DNA of 64,000 nt from Siculibacillus lacustris (GCF_004328075.1 NZ_SJFN01000004.1:105927-169926); one strand, 5' to 3'; counted from the first letter of the stretch, positions 16,740-25,426 are shown. Notes: generated from the sequence alone by a model not told the origin. Numbers and translations: made by a program.

Positions 16740-17540
16740 ATGTCCATCACAGCACTCGTCGCTCCGCAACTGCCGCTCCTGCGGCGCTACGCCCGCGCCT
16801 TGTCGGGAAGTCAGACCAGCGGAGATTCCTATGTTCTGGCGATGTTGGAAGCCCTGGTGGCCGATCCTTCGGTGCTCGACCGGAGCGTCGAGCCGCGCCT
16901 GGCGATCTACAAGTTGTTCTCCCGGATCTGGAATTCGATGCCCCTCAACGGCCGCGCCGAAGCGATCGGCGAGGTTACTCCGGCCGAGCGCCACATCGAG
17001 GCGATCACGCCGCTGCCGCGCCAGGCCTTCCTCCTGACCGCGGTGGAAGGCTTCGATTCCCTGCAGGCCGCCGACATTCTGGCGGTGACCCCGGCCGAGG
17101 TTTCGATGCTGATCGACGTGGCCGGCCGCGAGATCGGGGCGCAGGTGTCGTCGACGGTTCTGGTGATCGAGGACGAGCCGATCATCGCCATGGACCTCGA
17201 GGCGCTGGTCGCCGGGCTCGGGCATCGGGTGGTCGGCAATGCCCGCACCCACACCGAAGCGGTGGCGATGGCCAAGGCGGAACGGCCGGGTCTGGTGCTC
17301 GCCGACATCCGCCTCGCCGACGGCAGTTCGGGCCTCGCCGCGGTCAACGAGATCCTCGAGACCTTCGAGGTGCCGGTGATCTTCATCACCGCCTATCCGG
17401 AATCCCTGCTCACCGGCCAGCGCCCCGAGCCGACCTTCCTGATCGCCAAGCCGTTCCGCGAGGACACCGTCAAGGCGGTGGTCAGTCAGGCGTTGTTCTT
17501 CGGCGATTCCGCGACGTTGCGCCAGCGTCGCACGGCATGA
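16740..17540 (+). CDS. phyR: General stress response regulator PhyR
   Basis: This 266-residue protein has an N-terminal sigma-factor-like domain (about residues 1-135; PLLRRYARALSGSQTSGDSYV, LPRQAFLLTAVEGFDSLQAADIL) fused to a C-terminal receiver domain (VLVIEDEPIIAMDLEALV, phosphoacceptor Asp189 in VLADIRLADG, FITAYPE, IAKPF). This reversed order is unique to PhyR, the anti-anti-sigma factor that releases EcfG from NepR when phosphorylated. It is divergent from nepR-ecfG and followed by an HWE kinase that may be its sensor. Confidence 0.96.
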   Translation: MSITALVAPQLPLLRRYARALSGSQTSGDSYVLAMLEALVADPSVLDRSVEPRLAIYKLFSRIWNSMPLNGRAEAIGEVTPAERHIEAITPLPRQAFLLTAVEGFDSLQAADILAVTPAEVSMLIDVAGREIGAQVSSTVLVIEDEPIIAMDLEALVAGLGHRVVGNARTHTEAVAMAKAERPGLVLADIRLADGSSGLAAVNEILETFEVPVIFITAYPESLLTGQRPEPTFLIAKPFREDTVKAVVSQALFFGDSATLRQRRTA

Positions 17541-17620
17541 GCGATCGTGCGTCGCCGGTCCTCCCGGTTCGGCAGGGGCGGCTTCTTCCGCTCGCGCCGG
17601 ACCGTTCCGGCCATACGTGA

Positions 17621-19090
17621 ATGCAGCAGGGCGCGATGGATCTGTTCGGTTATGCGTCGGTGATGGCGATGGGCATGGGACGGGCGACCGACGGGTCGGT
17701 CGCCGCTCTGCACGTCATTTCCGAACTGGTGACCGCCGTCGCCTGTTTCGCGGCGGCGCTCGGCATCGCCTGGTACGCCCGCCACCGACAGAGCATGGCC
17801 GACGAATATCGGCGCGTGGCGGTCCTGCTGGTCACCTTCGCGGTAGCCTGCGGCGTCACGCGGATCGTCGATCTGACCCTGGTGTGGTTTCCTTTCTTCT
17901 GGCTGGTCGGCCTGCTCGAGGCCTTCACCGCGGCGACCACCCTGGTGGCGGCGGTGGCGCTGTGGCCGAAGCTGCCGGGCCTGATCGCCCTGCCGTCGTC
18001 CCACGATCTGCTCGAAGCCAACCGGCGGCTGGCGACCGAGGAGACGGCACGCAGCGATCTGGTGGTTCGCCTGCAGAAGCTCAACGACGAGCTGGAGCAC
18101 CGCGTCGCCGAACGGACCGCCGAGCTCGCCGAGGCCAAGCAGCGCTTCGAGATGGCGCTGCTCGGCTCGAACATCGCCATGGCCCAGCAGGACCGCGATC
18201 TGCGCTACGTCTGGGTGCACAATCCGCCGGAAGGGCTGAGCTCCGAGATGATCGTCGGACGCAAGGCCCTCGACTTCATGCCCAAGGTCACCGAGCAGAT
18301 CCCCGACGGCGCCAAGACGCGGGTGCTTGACACCGGCCTGCCGGAACGGGTCGAAGTGTCGATGCATCTCGAGCGCGGCACCCGCTGGTACGACGAGCGA
18401 ATCGAGCCGGTGGTGCGCGACGGCGACGTGGTCGGCGTGGTCTCGGTGGCGATCGACATCACCTCGCACAAACGCTACGAGCAGCATCTGCGCAGCCTGC
18501 TGCGGGAACTGACCCACCGGTCGAAGAACCTGCTCGCGGTGGTCCAGGGGCTCGCGCGCCAGACCGCCGAATCGGTCGATACCATGCCGGAATTCACGCA
18601 GCGCTTCGGCGCCCGGCTGCAGGCCCTGTCGGGGGCGCACGAGCTCCTGGTGCGGCGGTCGTGGCAAGGGGTCGAGTTGCAGGATCTGGTGCTGCTGGAG
18701 ATCGAATCCGATCTGCCGCCCGTCGCCGATCGGGTGGGGATCAGCGGCGTCCGCGAGATTCTCGGACCGGAGGCGGCCCAGAACATCGCCCTCGGATTGC
18801 ACGAGTTGATGACCAATGCCCTGACCTACGGCGCCCTGTCGACGTCCGGTGGACGCGTCGACATCTCCTGGGACCGGATCCGCATCGGCGACGTCGACCT
18901 GTTGGAGCTGCGCTGGTGGGAATCGGGCGGCCCGACGGTGACCGAGCCCAATCGTCGGGGATTCGGCCGGATGCTGATCGAACGTCTGGTGCCGCGGGCC
19001 ATCGAGGGCACCTCGGAGCTCGTCTTCGCGCCGGAAGGCCTGCGCTGGACACTGCGCTTTCCGATCGACCGGCTGGTCGTCGACGCCTGA
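17621..19090 (+). CDS. HWE-family sensor histidine kinase, possible PhyR kinase
   Basis: This 489-residue kinase has three N-terminal membrane helices (about residues 25-115) whose CGVTRIVDLTLVWFP segment resembles the ethylene-receptor-like membrane domain (the usual His after CGxT is Arg here), a coiled coil, a PAS domain (FEMALLGSNIAMAQQDRDLRYVWVHNP) and an HWE kinase core (LLRELTHRSKNLLAVVQGLARQT, His299; later ELRWWESGGP, the region that names the family). Placed 80 bases after phyR on the same strand, it is a good candidate for PhyK. Start is ATG 17621 or, with a better placed AGGG, ATG 17636. Confidence 0.85.
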   Translation: MQQGAMDLFGYASVMAMGMGRATDGSVAALHVISELVTAVACFAAALGIAWYARHRQSMADEYRRVAVLLVTFAVACGVTRIVDLTLVWFPFFWLVGLLEAFTAATTLVAAVALWPKLPGLIALPSSHDLLEANRRLATEETARSDLVVRLQKLNDELEHRVAERTAELAEAKQRFEMALLGSNIAMAQQDRDLRYVWVHNPPEGLSSEMIVGRKALDFMPKVTEQIPDGAKTRVLDTGLPERVEVSMHLERGTRWYDERIEPVVRDGDVVGVVSVAIDITSHKRYEQHLRSLLRELTHRSKNLLAVVQGLARQTAESVDTMPEFTQRFGARLQALSGAHELLVRRSWQGVELQDLVLLEIESDLPPVADRVGISGVREILGPEAAQNIALGLHELMTNALTYGALSTSGGRVDISWDRIRIGDVDLLELRWWESGGPTVTEPNRRGFGRMLIERLVPRAIEGTSELVFAPEGLRWTLRFPIDRLVVDA

Positions 19091-19108
19091 GGCGGGCGAA
19101 CGCCCGCC
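19091..19108 (+). terminator. GC hairpin after the HWE kinase
   Basis: GGCGGG, loop CGAACG, CCCGCC immediately after the stop codon. Without a T run this is only a weak terminator candidate. Confidence 0.3.
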
Positions 19109-19128
19109 GTCCCCGCCGATCCCGCGAC

Positions 19129-19153
19129 GGAACCCGAACGCGCGCCCGGCGTT
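19129..19153 (+). promoter_or_regulatory. Putative EcfG promoter for the acidic protein/MscS operon
   Basis: GGAAC (19129-19133), 16 bases, CGTT (19150-19153), a perfect match 115 bases before the ATG at 19269. Confidence 0.65.
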
Positions 19154-19268
19154 GGTCTCCGAGGGGCCGGGCGGCGTGGTCGAGCGACCGCGCGCCCATC
19201 CCCGACGACCACCCGAGCCGGCCGGCGCAGCCCTTCCGGCGAACGGCGGGCCAGCCAGAGGACGCGGC

Positions 19269-19460
19269 ATGAGCAACCCCTTCGACCCGATGGACGGCGA
19301 GCGCGACGGCGGTCCGGACGAGGAGCGTCCGGTCGCGCCCGTGCCGACGGGTGAGCCCGGAACCCTCGTCGAGGGCGCCGCGGAAGCCGCCGAGGACGAC
19401 GCCGCAGAGGCGGTCGAAGCGGCCAAGGACGCCATCGAGAAGGCCGGCGCCGTTCTGTGA
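19269..19460 (+). CDS. Small acidic disordered protein
   Basis: This 63-residue, strongly acidic protein (DPMDGERDGGPDEERP, later AAEDDAAEAVEAAKDAIEKAG) has a likely disordered N half and a helical Ala/Glu C half. I recognise no family. AGAGGA before the ATG and a perfect EcfG-type promoter upstream support that it is a gene. It precedes the mechanosensitive channel gene by 78 bases on the same strand, probably in one transcript. Confidence 0.6.
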   Translation: MSNPFDPMDGERDGGPDEERPVAPVPTGEPGTLVEGAAEAAEDDAAEAVEAAKDAIEKAGAVL

Positions 19461-19538
19461 AACCGACGAACGGAGCGGCGCGGTCGATGTCTCGGCACCG
19501 GCCGGCGTCGTTCGTCGCGTCCGCGAGAGGAGACGCCC

Positions 19539-20831
19539 ATGGCGTTCACGCCCCCTTCGACCTTGCGGTCCCGGCTGCGGGACTTCGCCGTCGCCGCCGT
19601 CCTGGTGATCGCGGCCGCGGTCGGCCCGACCTTCGCCCAGGACGCGCCGGCCGAACCGCCGGCCAAGATCGCGGTGGAGAACCGCGGTCCCGGCGATGCG
19701 GCGATCGCCGCGCGGATCCGCGAAGTTCTGACGGCGATCGGCGAGCACGAGCGCATCGGCGTGCGGGTCGACGGCGGCGTGGTGACCCTGACCGGCCGGG
19801 TGGTCGACAAGGGCAACGCCGCCGAGGCCGAGAAGATCGCGGCGCGCACCGAGGGCGTGGTCACGGTGCGATCGGAGATCGCGGTGGACACCTCGGTCTC
19901 GCGGCGGCTGCAGCCGGTGGTCGATCGGATGATCCAGCGCTTCTGGGCCTATGTCGAACAGGCGCCGCTGTTCCTGGTGGCGGTGGCGGTGCTCGCCGCC
20001 TTCGTGGCGGCGGGCAACTGGCTGGCGGGGCGGGCCGCGCTGTGGCAGCGCCTGCCGCTCAATCCCTTCGTCACCGATCTGCTGTTGCAGGTGGTGCGGC
20101 TGGTGTTCGCCGGGATGGGGCTGGTCACCGCCCTCGACATTCTCGGGGCCACGGCGCTGCTCGGCACGATCGTCGGCGCCGCCGGCATCTTCGGTCTGGC
20201 GGTCGGCTTCGCGGTCAAGGACACGGTGGAGAACTACGTCGCCAGCATCATGCTGAGCCTGCGTCAGCCGTTCCGCCCCAACGACCACGTGCTGATCGGC
20301 GACAAGGAGGGGCGGGTCCTCAAGCTCACGTCGCGGGCGACGATGATGCTGACCGCCGACGGCAACCATCTGCGCATTCCCAACGCCGAAGTGTTCAAGG
20401 CGACGATCCTCAACTATTCGACCAATCCGCAGCGGCGCTTCGAGTTCGACCTGACGATCGAATCGACCGGCGATCCGACCGCCCGCCTGCAGGAGGCGGT
20501 GCGTCTGCTCGGCGAGATCTCCGGCACGCTCGCCGATCCGGGGCCGTCCCTGGAGATCCGCGAGATCGGCAAGGCGACGATCACCATCCGCTTCTATGCC
20601 TGGGTCGATACCCGCCGGCAGTCGCTCGAGGGCGCGCGCAGCGCGGCGATCGTCGCGGTGCGGCGGCTGTTCTTCCCCGAGGGCCCGCGGGCGGCGGTGC
20701 CGACCCCGGCCGACGCCGACGGGATCGCGGCGATCGCCGAAGATCCCGCGCGGCAGCGCGAGCGGGTGGAAAAGGCGCGCGCCAAGGACGGCACGCGCGA
20801 TCTCCTGACCCCGAAGGCCCGCGAGGCGTGA
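19539..20831 (+). CDS. BON-domain mechanosensitive ion channel (MscS family)
   Basis: This 430-residue protein has a signal peptide (about residues 1-34), a periplasmic BON domain (IAARIREVLTAIGEHERIGVRVDGGVVTLTGRVVDKG, about 58-110), three membrane helices and the MscS pore and beta domain (GIFGLAVGFAVKDTVENYVASIMLSLRQPFRPNDHVLIGD, RATMMLTADGNHLRIPNAEVFKATILNYS). It would act as an osmotic safety valve in the inner membrane. The N-terminal BON fusion is a recognised variant. It follows a small stress-regulated gene, consistent with osmotic-stress induction alongside trehalose synthesis. Confidence 0.9.
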   Translation: MAFTPPSTLRSRLRDFAVAAVLVIAAAVGPTFAQDAPAEPPAKIAVENRGPGDAAIAARIREVLTAIGEHERIGVRVDGGVVTLTGRVVDKGNAAEAEKIAARTEGVVTVRSEIAVDTSVSRRLQPVVDRMIQRFWAYVEQAPLFLVAVAVLAAFVAAGNWLAGRAALWQRLPLNPFVTDLLLQVVRLVFAGMGLVTALDILGATALLGTIVGAAGIFGLAVGFAVKDTVENYVASIMLSLRQPFRPNDHVLIGDKEGRVLKLTSRATMMLTADGNHLRIPNAEVFKATILNYSTNPQRRFEFDLTIESTGDPTARLQEAVRLLGEISGTLADPGPSLEIREIGKATITIRFYAWVDTRRQSLEGARSAAIVAVRRLFFPEGPRAAVPTPADADGIAAIAEDPARQRERVEKARAKDGTRDLLTPKAREA

Positions 20832-20843
20832 TCACCGGCGCCG

Positions 20844-21917
20844 TCAGGCGCCGGCGGCGGCGCCGCGCACCAGGCGATGGACGAAGGCGAGCTTGGCGGT
20901 GACCGCCTCGGGCAGGACGAAGGGATAGAGATCCGCCTGACCGAGGCTGCGGTTGAGGGCGTTGACCGCCACCGTCACCGGCACCCAGGCGGCGATCAGG
21001 TCGGGGACCTCGCCCTGGCGGTAGGGATCGAAATCGACCTCCGTCGCCAGCGCCTCGCCGGCCGGGCCCTTGGGCCGCAGCACCAGTCCGAAGGCCTGGG
21101 CGGTTTCGAGGGCGTCGACCATGTGGGTGTAGTGGGCCCAGGTCTCGGCGAAGTCTTCCCACGGGTGGGTGCTGGCATAGGCGCTGATGAACCGGTTGCG
21201 CCAATCGGCGGGGGCGCCCTCGGCATAATGCACCCGCAGCGCCTCTTCGTAATCGGCGCGTTCGTCGCCGAAGATCGCCCGACAGTCGTCGATCGGGCCG
21301 CCGTCGCGCACCAGTCGATCCCAGTAGTAATGGCCGATCTCGTGGCGGAAATGACCGAGCAGGGTGCGATAGGGCTCGCCCATCGCCTGACGGCGGGTCT
21401 CGCGCTGGACGTCGTCGGCCTCGGCGACGGCCAGCGTGATCACGCCGGAGTCGTGGCCGGTCAGCACCGGCTCGGTACGACCGTCGGGACCGGGCAGATC
21501 GGCCAGCGAATCGAACACCAGTCCATTCTCGGGGTCGGCCGTGCGGTCGGGCATCGGCAGACGCCAGCGGGTCAGGGAATAGAACAGCTGGCGCTTGGCC
21601 GCCTCGAGGCGACGCCAGGCGGCGGCGAGATCGGGGTCGGAGAGGTCCGGCACCAGCCGATTGTGGCGGCAGCACAGGCACAGGCCGGGACCGTCCGCCG
21701 CCGGAATCAGCCAGTTGCAGCCGGCGGCTTCGGCATTGTCGCAGAACAGGAAGGTCTCCGACGGACCGCCGACGGGCCGCCAGCCGTCGCCGACCGGCTC
21801 GACGGCGCTCATCGTCCAGCGATCCGGCCGATAGCCGAGCCGATGGCCGCAAGCGACGCAGGTGGTGTTGTCGAAATGCACGGCATTGCCGCAGGAGCGG
21901 CATTGGAACAGTTTCAT
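20844..21917 (-). CDS. Zinc-ribbon putative zinc-dependent metallopeptidase
   Basis: This 357-residue cytoplasmic protein starts with a zinc ribbon (FQCRSCGNAVHFDNTTCVACGHRLGY), has further cysteines near residues 60-85 and an HExxH metalloprotease motif in FRHEIGHYYWDRLV with a downstream ERADYEEAL and HPWEDFAETWAHYTHM. This matches the family of putative zinc-binding peptidases (Peptidase_Mx type) widespread in proteobacteria; no substrate is known. The start at 21917 puts the zinc ribbon at the N terminus. A perfect EcfG-type promoter at 22042-22066 precedes it. It converges on the MscS gene with a 12-base gap. Confidence 0.85.
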   Translation of the reverse strand: MKLFQCRSCGNAVHFDNTTCVACGHRLGYRPDRWTMSAVEPVGDGWRPVGGPSETFLFCDNAEAAGCNWLIPAADGPGLCLCCRHNRLVPDLSDPDLAAAWRRLEAAKRQLFYSLTRWRLPMPDRTADPENGLVFDSLADLPGPDGRTEPVLTGHDSGVITLAVAEADDVQRETRRQAMGEPYRTLLGHFRHEIGHYYWDRLVRDGGPIDDCRAIFGDERADYEEALRVHYAEGAPADWRNRFISAYASTHPWEDFAETWAHYTHMVDALETAQAFGLVLRPKGPAGEALATEVDFDPYRQGEVPDLIAAWVPVTVAVNALNRSLGQADLYPFVLPEAVTAKLAFVHRLVRGAAAGA

Positions 21918-22041
21918 GGGCTTCGTCTCCGCCGAAGCGTCGGATGGGGGGCGGGGTCGCCCGCTTCCCGCATGCGGTCGGAGTGCCGTCGATCGGCCAT
22001 GCGACCCTCGCTCGCTGCGCGACCCGTCGTCGCGTGTCGGC

Positions 22042-22066
22042 AACGAGCCGAGCGGCGAAAAGTTCC
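22042..22066 (-). promoter_or_regulatory. Putative EcfG promoter for the zinc metallopeptidase gene
   Basis: On the minus strand: GGAAC (22066-22062), 16 bases, CGTT (22045-22042). It lies just after the stop of the preceding gene, about 125 bases before the peptidase start. Confidence 0.6.
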
Positions 22067-22067
22067 C

Positions 22068-22640
22068 TCACGCTCGAGGTTCGTCTGCGCCGATCGTGCG
22101 GCCGCGCAAGGCGGCGAAGCGCAGACCGAGGTAGGCCGAGAGCGACGCGACGGCGAAGGCGTTGAGCTCGGCGAGGCGCGCCACGGCGTCGCCCGACCAG
22201 TCCTGCAGCGGCGGGCCGAAGCGGCCGTGACCGGCGACGAAGGCGAGAAACAGCGTCGCGACCAGGATCCGCGAGGTCCAGGGCTCGTCGGCGGGAATCG
22301 CCAGCACCGCCAGCAAGAGACAGGGGACCAGGAACAACTCGGTGCCGGCGGCGGCGCCGAACAGGCGGGTGGCTATCACCGTGTCGAGGAGGCCGAGCAG
22401 CGGCAGGGCGATCCGCACCAGCCGCGGCGCCCGTCCAGCCCCCCAGGCCAGCGCCGCCCACAGCGGGGCGGTGATCAGGGTCGCCGCCGAGGCGAGGACG
22501 CCGTCGCCGACCCACCACCACACCGACAGCGGGTAGAGCGGCTTGTCGACGAGGATCAGCCAGGCGACGCCGGCGGTCGCCGCGGTGAGCGGGTCGCGCG
22601 CGGCGGGACCCTTGTGGGCGGGGGCGGGCGCTTGCGTCAC
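22068..22640 (-). CDS. Polytopic membrane protein, unknown
   Basis: This 190-residue protein has five or six hydrophobic helices. It begins at a GTG whose bases overlap the stop of the upstream methyltransferase gene (GTGA, 22637-22640), so the two are translationally coupled. I do not recognise the family. The coupling suggests a partner in lipid modification or membrane adaptation. Confidence 0.65.
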   Translation of the reverse strand: MTQAPAPAHKGPAARDPLTAATAGVAWLILVDKPLYPLSVWWWVGDGVLASAATLITAPLWAALAWGAGRAPRLVRIALPLLGLLDTVIATRLFGAAAGTELFLVPCLLLAVLAIPADEPWTSRILVATLFLAFVAGHGRFGPPLQDWSGDAVARLAELNAFAVASLSAYLGLRFAALRGRTIGADEPRA

Positions 22641-23677
22641 GGGCGGGCCGCGGCGGTGGGCGCGAGGCGATAGTGGCCGACGCCCCATTCGTCGCCGCCG
22701 GCATGGCCGAACAGACCGGCGGTGGCGAGGAAGAACAGCCGCCAGCGGCGGTGCCACAGGCCGGCGTCGCGGCCGTAGACCTCGGCGAGGATCGGCGCGA
22801 TGCGGTCGGCGGCGGCGTCGAAATTGGCCAGCCAGTCGAGGGCGGTTCGGCGATAGTCGAGCCCCGACCAGCGCCATTCGGCCTCGACCGTGAACAGGTC
22901 GGCGAAGCGATGGGGCAGATCGTGGGCGGGCATCAGGCCGCCGGTGAAGAAGTGGCGGGCGATCCAGTCGGCCGGGTCGGCATGGTCGAAGCGATAGGAG
23001 CGCGAGCGATGGGTGAAGACGTGGAGGAACAGCCGACCGTCGTCGGCGAGCCAGCCGCGCGCCCGCTCGAGCAAGGTCCGCCAGTTGGCCATGTGCTCGA
23101 ACATTTCGACCGAGACGATGCGATCGAAGCGACCTTCCGGCGCGAAGTCGTTCATGTCGGCGGTGACCACGGTCAGATTGGAGAGGCCCCGCCGCGTCGC
23201 CTCGGCCTCGATGAAGGCGCGCTGGGACTGGGAATTGGACACGGAGAGGATGGTCGCGCGGGGGCAGGCGGCGGCGAGATGGAGCGACAGCGAACCCCAG
23301 CCGCAGCCGAGTTCGAGGATGCGGTCGCCGTCGCGGATCCCGGCATGGGCGACGGTCTCGGCGAGCGCGATGCGCTCGGCCTCCTCGAGGGTGGTGGCGG
23401 CGGTCGGGTAGCGGCAGCAGGAATATTTGCGCTGCGGCCCGAGCACCAGAGCGAAGAACGCGGCGGGCACTTCGTAGTGCTGGGCATTGGCGGCGTCGGT
23501 ATGGACGGCGACCGGGAAGGCGGCCATGTCGGCGACGAAGCCGCGCTCGGTCGCCTCCGGTGTCGCGGCGAGGCGACGCCGGGTCTGCCCGACCAGCCAG
23601 TCGATGCCGGCGAGGGTCAGGGAATCGGGGAGCGGGACGCGCTCGGCGGCGTCGATGGCACGGGTGACGAGGCTCAT
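22637..23677 (-). CDS. Cyclopropane-fatty-acid-synthase-like SAM methyltransferase
   Basis: This 346-residue enzyme has the class I SAM fold with ILELGCGWGSLSLHLA (motif I), a VTADMNDF acidic loop, VSVEMFEHMANW and a C-terminal region with FFTGGLMPAHDLP, all typical of the CFA synthase/mycolic acid cyclopropane synthase group. Such enzymes methylenate or methylate unsaturated phospholipid acyl chains, a membrane-stabilising stress response. GGAG precedes the ATG at 23677. Upstream only an imperfect EcfG-like element is present. It is coupled to a membrane protein gene by a GTGA overlap. Confidence 0.88.
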   Translation of the reverse strand: MSLVTRAIDAAERVPLPDSLTLAGIDWLVGQTRRRLAATPEATERGFVADMAAFPVAVHTDAANAQHYEVPAAFFALVLGPQRKYSCCRYPTAATTLEEAERIALAETVAHAGIRDGDRILELGCGWGSLSLHLAAACPRATILSVSNSQSQRAFIEAEATRRGLSNLTVVTADMNDFAPEGRFDRIVSVEMFEHMANWRTLLERARGWLADDGRLFLHVFTHRSRSYRFDHADPADWIARHFFTGGLMPAHDLPHRFADLFTVEAEWRWSGLDYRRTALDWLANFDAAADRIAPILAEVYGRDAGLWHRRWRLFFLATAGLFGHAGGDEWGVGHYRLAPTAAARP

Positions 23678-23841
23678 GGGGATCTCCTGCGGCGGATCCG
23701 ACGGACGTCGCGACGGACCCGCGTCTGTTACGCGGGCCGGTGCTGAGCGGACCTCGCAGGACAAACGAATTCGCCCGTCCCGGAGTTGCGTCGGGCGACG
23801 AATTGTTCGGCTCGCGCTGCGCCGGGGGCGCCGGACGCGAA

Positions 23842-23871
23842 AAGGCGGCGGAGCCGAGGCCCCGCCGCCTT
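23842..23871 (-). terminator. Flagellin terminator
   Basis: Ten-base arms AAGGCGGCGG (23842-23851) and CCGCCGCCTT (23862-23871) form a stem that, read on the minus strand, ends in a short T run. It lies 30 bases after the flagellin stop. Confidence 0.65.
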
Positions 23872-23901
23872 CCTTCGTTCGATGATCGTCGGACCGTCGG
23901 C

Positions 23902-25077
23902 TCAGAACAGGCTGAGCACGCTCTGGTCGGCCTGGTTGGCCAGCGACAGCGCCTTGGTGGACAGCTGTTGACGGGTCTGCAGGGCGAGCAGGTTGGCCGA
24001 TTCCGCGTTGGTGTCGGCGGAGACGAGGTTGTCCGAGCCGGTCTGCAACGTGGTGATCATGTTGTTGGTGAAGTCCTGACGGGCCTGGACGACCGAGAGG
24101 TTCGAACCGAAGTTCGACGACTGGGTGCGCAGGGTGGTCAGAGCCGTGGTCAGCTTGTCGAGGACCTTGTTGACCTGCTTGTTGGTCTGGAAGCCGCCGT
24201 TCTCGACCTTGTCCAGGTTGAGGCCCTGGCTGTCGTAGCTCACGCCGTTGATGTTCATGTAGTTCTGATTGGTCCCGGTCTTCTCGTTGAAGACGGTCTT
24301 CAGATCATTGCCCATCAACAGGTTGATGCCGTTGTAACCCGAGTCCTTGGCCATCTGGTCGATCTGGTCGAGGATGCCGTTGAACTGGGTCGCATAGGAC
24401 TGGCGCGCCGAGCTGGTGGTGGCCGCCTTGGTCGCGGTCGTGAAGCCGAGGCCGGCGGCGCCGGAGAGCGCGGTGGCGGTGGCGGTGTCGGAGGTGATCG
24501 CCACGTCTTCGCCGGCGGTGTCTTCGATCTGCAACTGGCCGGAGCTGTTCAGCGTCGCGTTGAGGCCGAGGTTGGAGCCGTTCAGCGTGGTCATCAGGTC
24601 GCCGACGGTCGAACCGGCGGTCAGCGTCAGGGTGATCGCGGCGGTGCCGGTGGTGGCGTTGCCGGTGGTCACGGTGATCTTTTCGCCGGAGGCGAAGCCG
24701 AGGCCGGTGAGCGAGGTCGAGCGGGTGTAGGTCGAGGTGTTGGCGCCGGTCAGGATGGCGTCGGAGGCGGCGTCGGTGGTCTGCAGCGCCTGCTTGGCGG
24801 CCGACTGGGCGTTCTTCACCAGGCTGGTGATCGAGGTGATGCCGGCGGTGGCGGCCTGCAGGGTCTGGACCGAATTGGAAATGCCGTCGAGCAGGTTCGA
24901 CAGGTCGCCGGCGCGATCGGACAGGCCGGCCGAGGTGAAGTAGTTCACCGGGTTGTCGAGGGCGGTGTTGACACGCTTGCCGGTGGCGAGCTTGCCCTGC
25001 GCGACGGTTTCGTTCGCCTTGATCCCCTGGAGGGCCTGGAGATTCTGACGAACGCCGGTGGAGAGAATCGTGCTCAT
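23902..25077 (-). CDS. Flagellin
   Basis: This 391-residue protein has the conserved flagellin ends: MSTILSTGVRQNLQALQGI with KRVNTALDNPVNYF at the N terminus and a C-terminal coiled-coil ending ANQADQSVLSLF. The central variable domain is Thr/Ser/Ala/Gly-rich. The lack of a signal peptide and the length fit a type III-exported filament subunit. Codon use is less GC-biased than in neighbours, as is common for highly expressed flagellins. No other flagellar gene is in the window. AGAAGGGACGAGTACC precedes the start, and a hairpin with T run follows. Confidence 0.95.
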   Translation of the reverse strand: MSTILSTGVRQNLQALQGIKANETVAQGKLATGKRVNTALDNPVNYFTSAGLSDRAGDLSNLLDGISNSVQTLQAATAGITSITSLVKNAQSAAKQALQTTDAASDAILTGANTSTYTRSTSLTGLGFASGEKITVTTGNATTGTAAITLTLTAGSTVGDLMTTLNGSNLGLNATLNSSGQLQIEDTAGEDVAITSDTATATALSGAAGLGFTTATKAATTSSARQSYATQFNGILDQIDQMAKDSGYNGINLLMGNDLKTVFNEKTGTNQNYMNINGVSYDSQGLNLDKVENGGFQTNKQVNKVLDKLTTALTTLRTQSSNFGSNLSVVQARQDFTNNMITTLQTGSDNLVSADTNAESANLLALQTRQQLSTKALSLANQADQSVLSLF

Positions 25078-25411
25078 GGTACTCGTCCCTTCTGGGAGTT
25101 ACTGTTACGCGTCCTCATTCAGAGGGCCGAGTCATCCAATCAATGAACTCTTTCGAGAACATGAATCACACGATGTAACCGGGCTTTTGTCGAGATGACT
25201 GCATTCTGATAGTTAACGAGCTTCACGGCGTATAGTTAATGTCGGCTGTGGAAGACTCTGTCTTCTCTCTCGCTTGTTGGTTCTCGCGAGATGGAGACTC
25301 CACGCCGACTCGGGGTGGCGCCGCCGCCGGGCCCCGCGCCGTTTCGCGAGACGAGGGTGGTCGACGGAGCGATGGCGCGGCGGAAAAGTCGGCGACGACG
25401 AGGGAACCGTC
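25078..25411. other. AT-richer flagellin upstream region
   Basis: This stretch contains no convincing gene. Compared with its surroundings it is AT-rich near 25130-25240, and the 9-base element ATAGTTAAC/ATAGTTAAT occurs twice (about 25208 and 25232). It presumably holds the flagellin promoter and leader. I could not assign a sigma-28 or sigma-54 promoter with confidence. Confidence 0.4.
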
Positions 25412-25426
25412 GGTGTCCCGGACGGG
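25412..25426 (+). repeat. Left attachment-site copy of the tRNA-Arg 3' end
   Basis: GGTGTCCCGGACGGG here is identical to 35827-35841, the last bases of the tRNA-Arg gene (CCA end, acceptor stem and start of the T stem). Both copies are in the same orientation, as expected for attL/attR after site-specific integration in a tRNA 3' end. Confidence 0.65.

Noticed and set aside
23764..23789. EcfG-like element GCAAC-N17-CGTT upstream of the CFA-synthase-like gene
   Set aside because: The -35 part has a mismatch in a nearly invariant position, so I do not list it as a promoter, though weak activity is possible.
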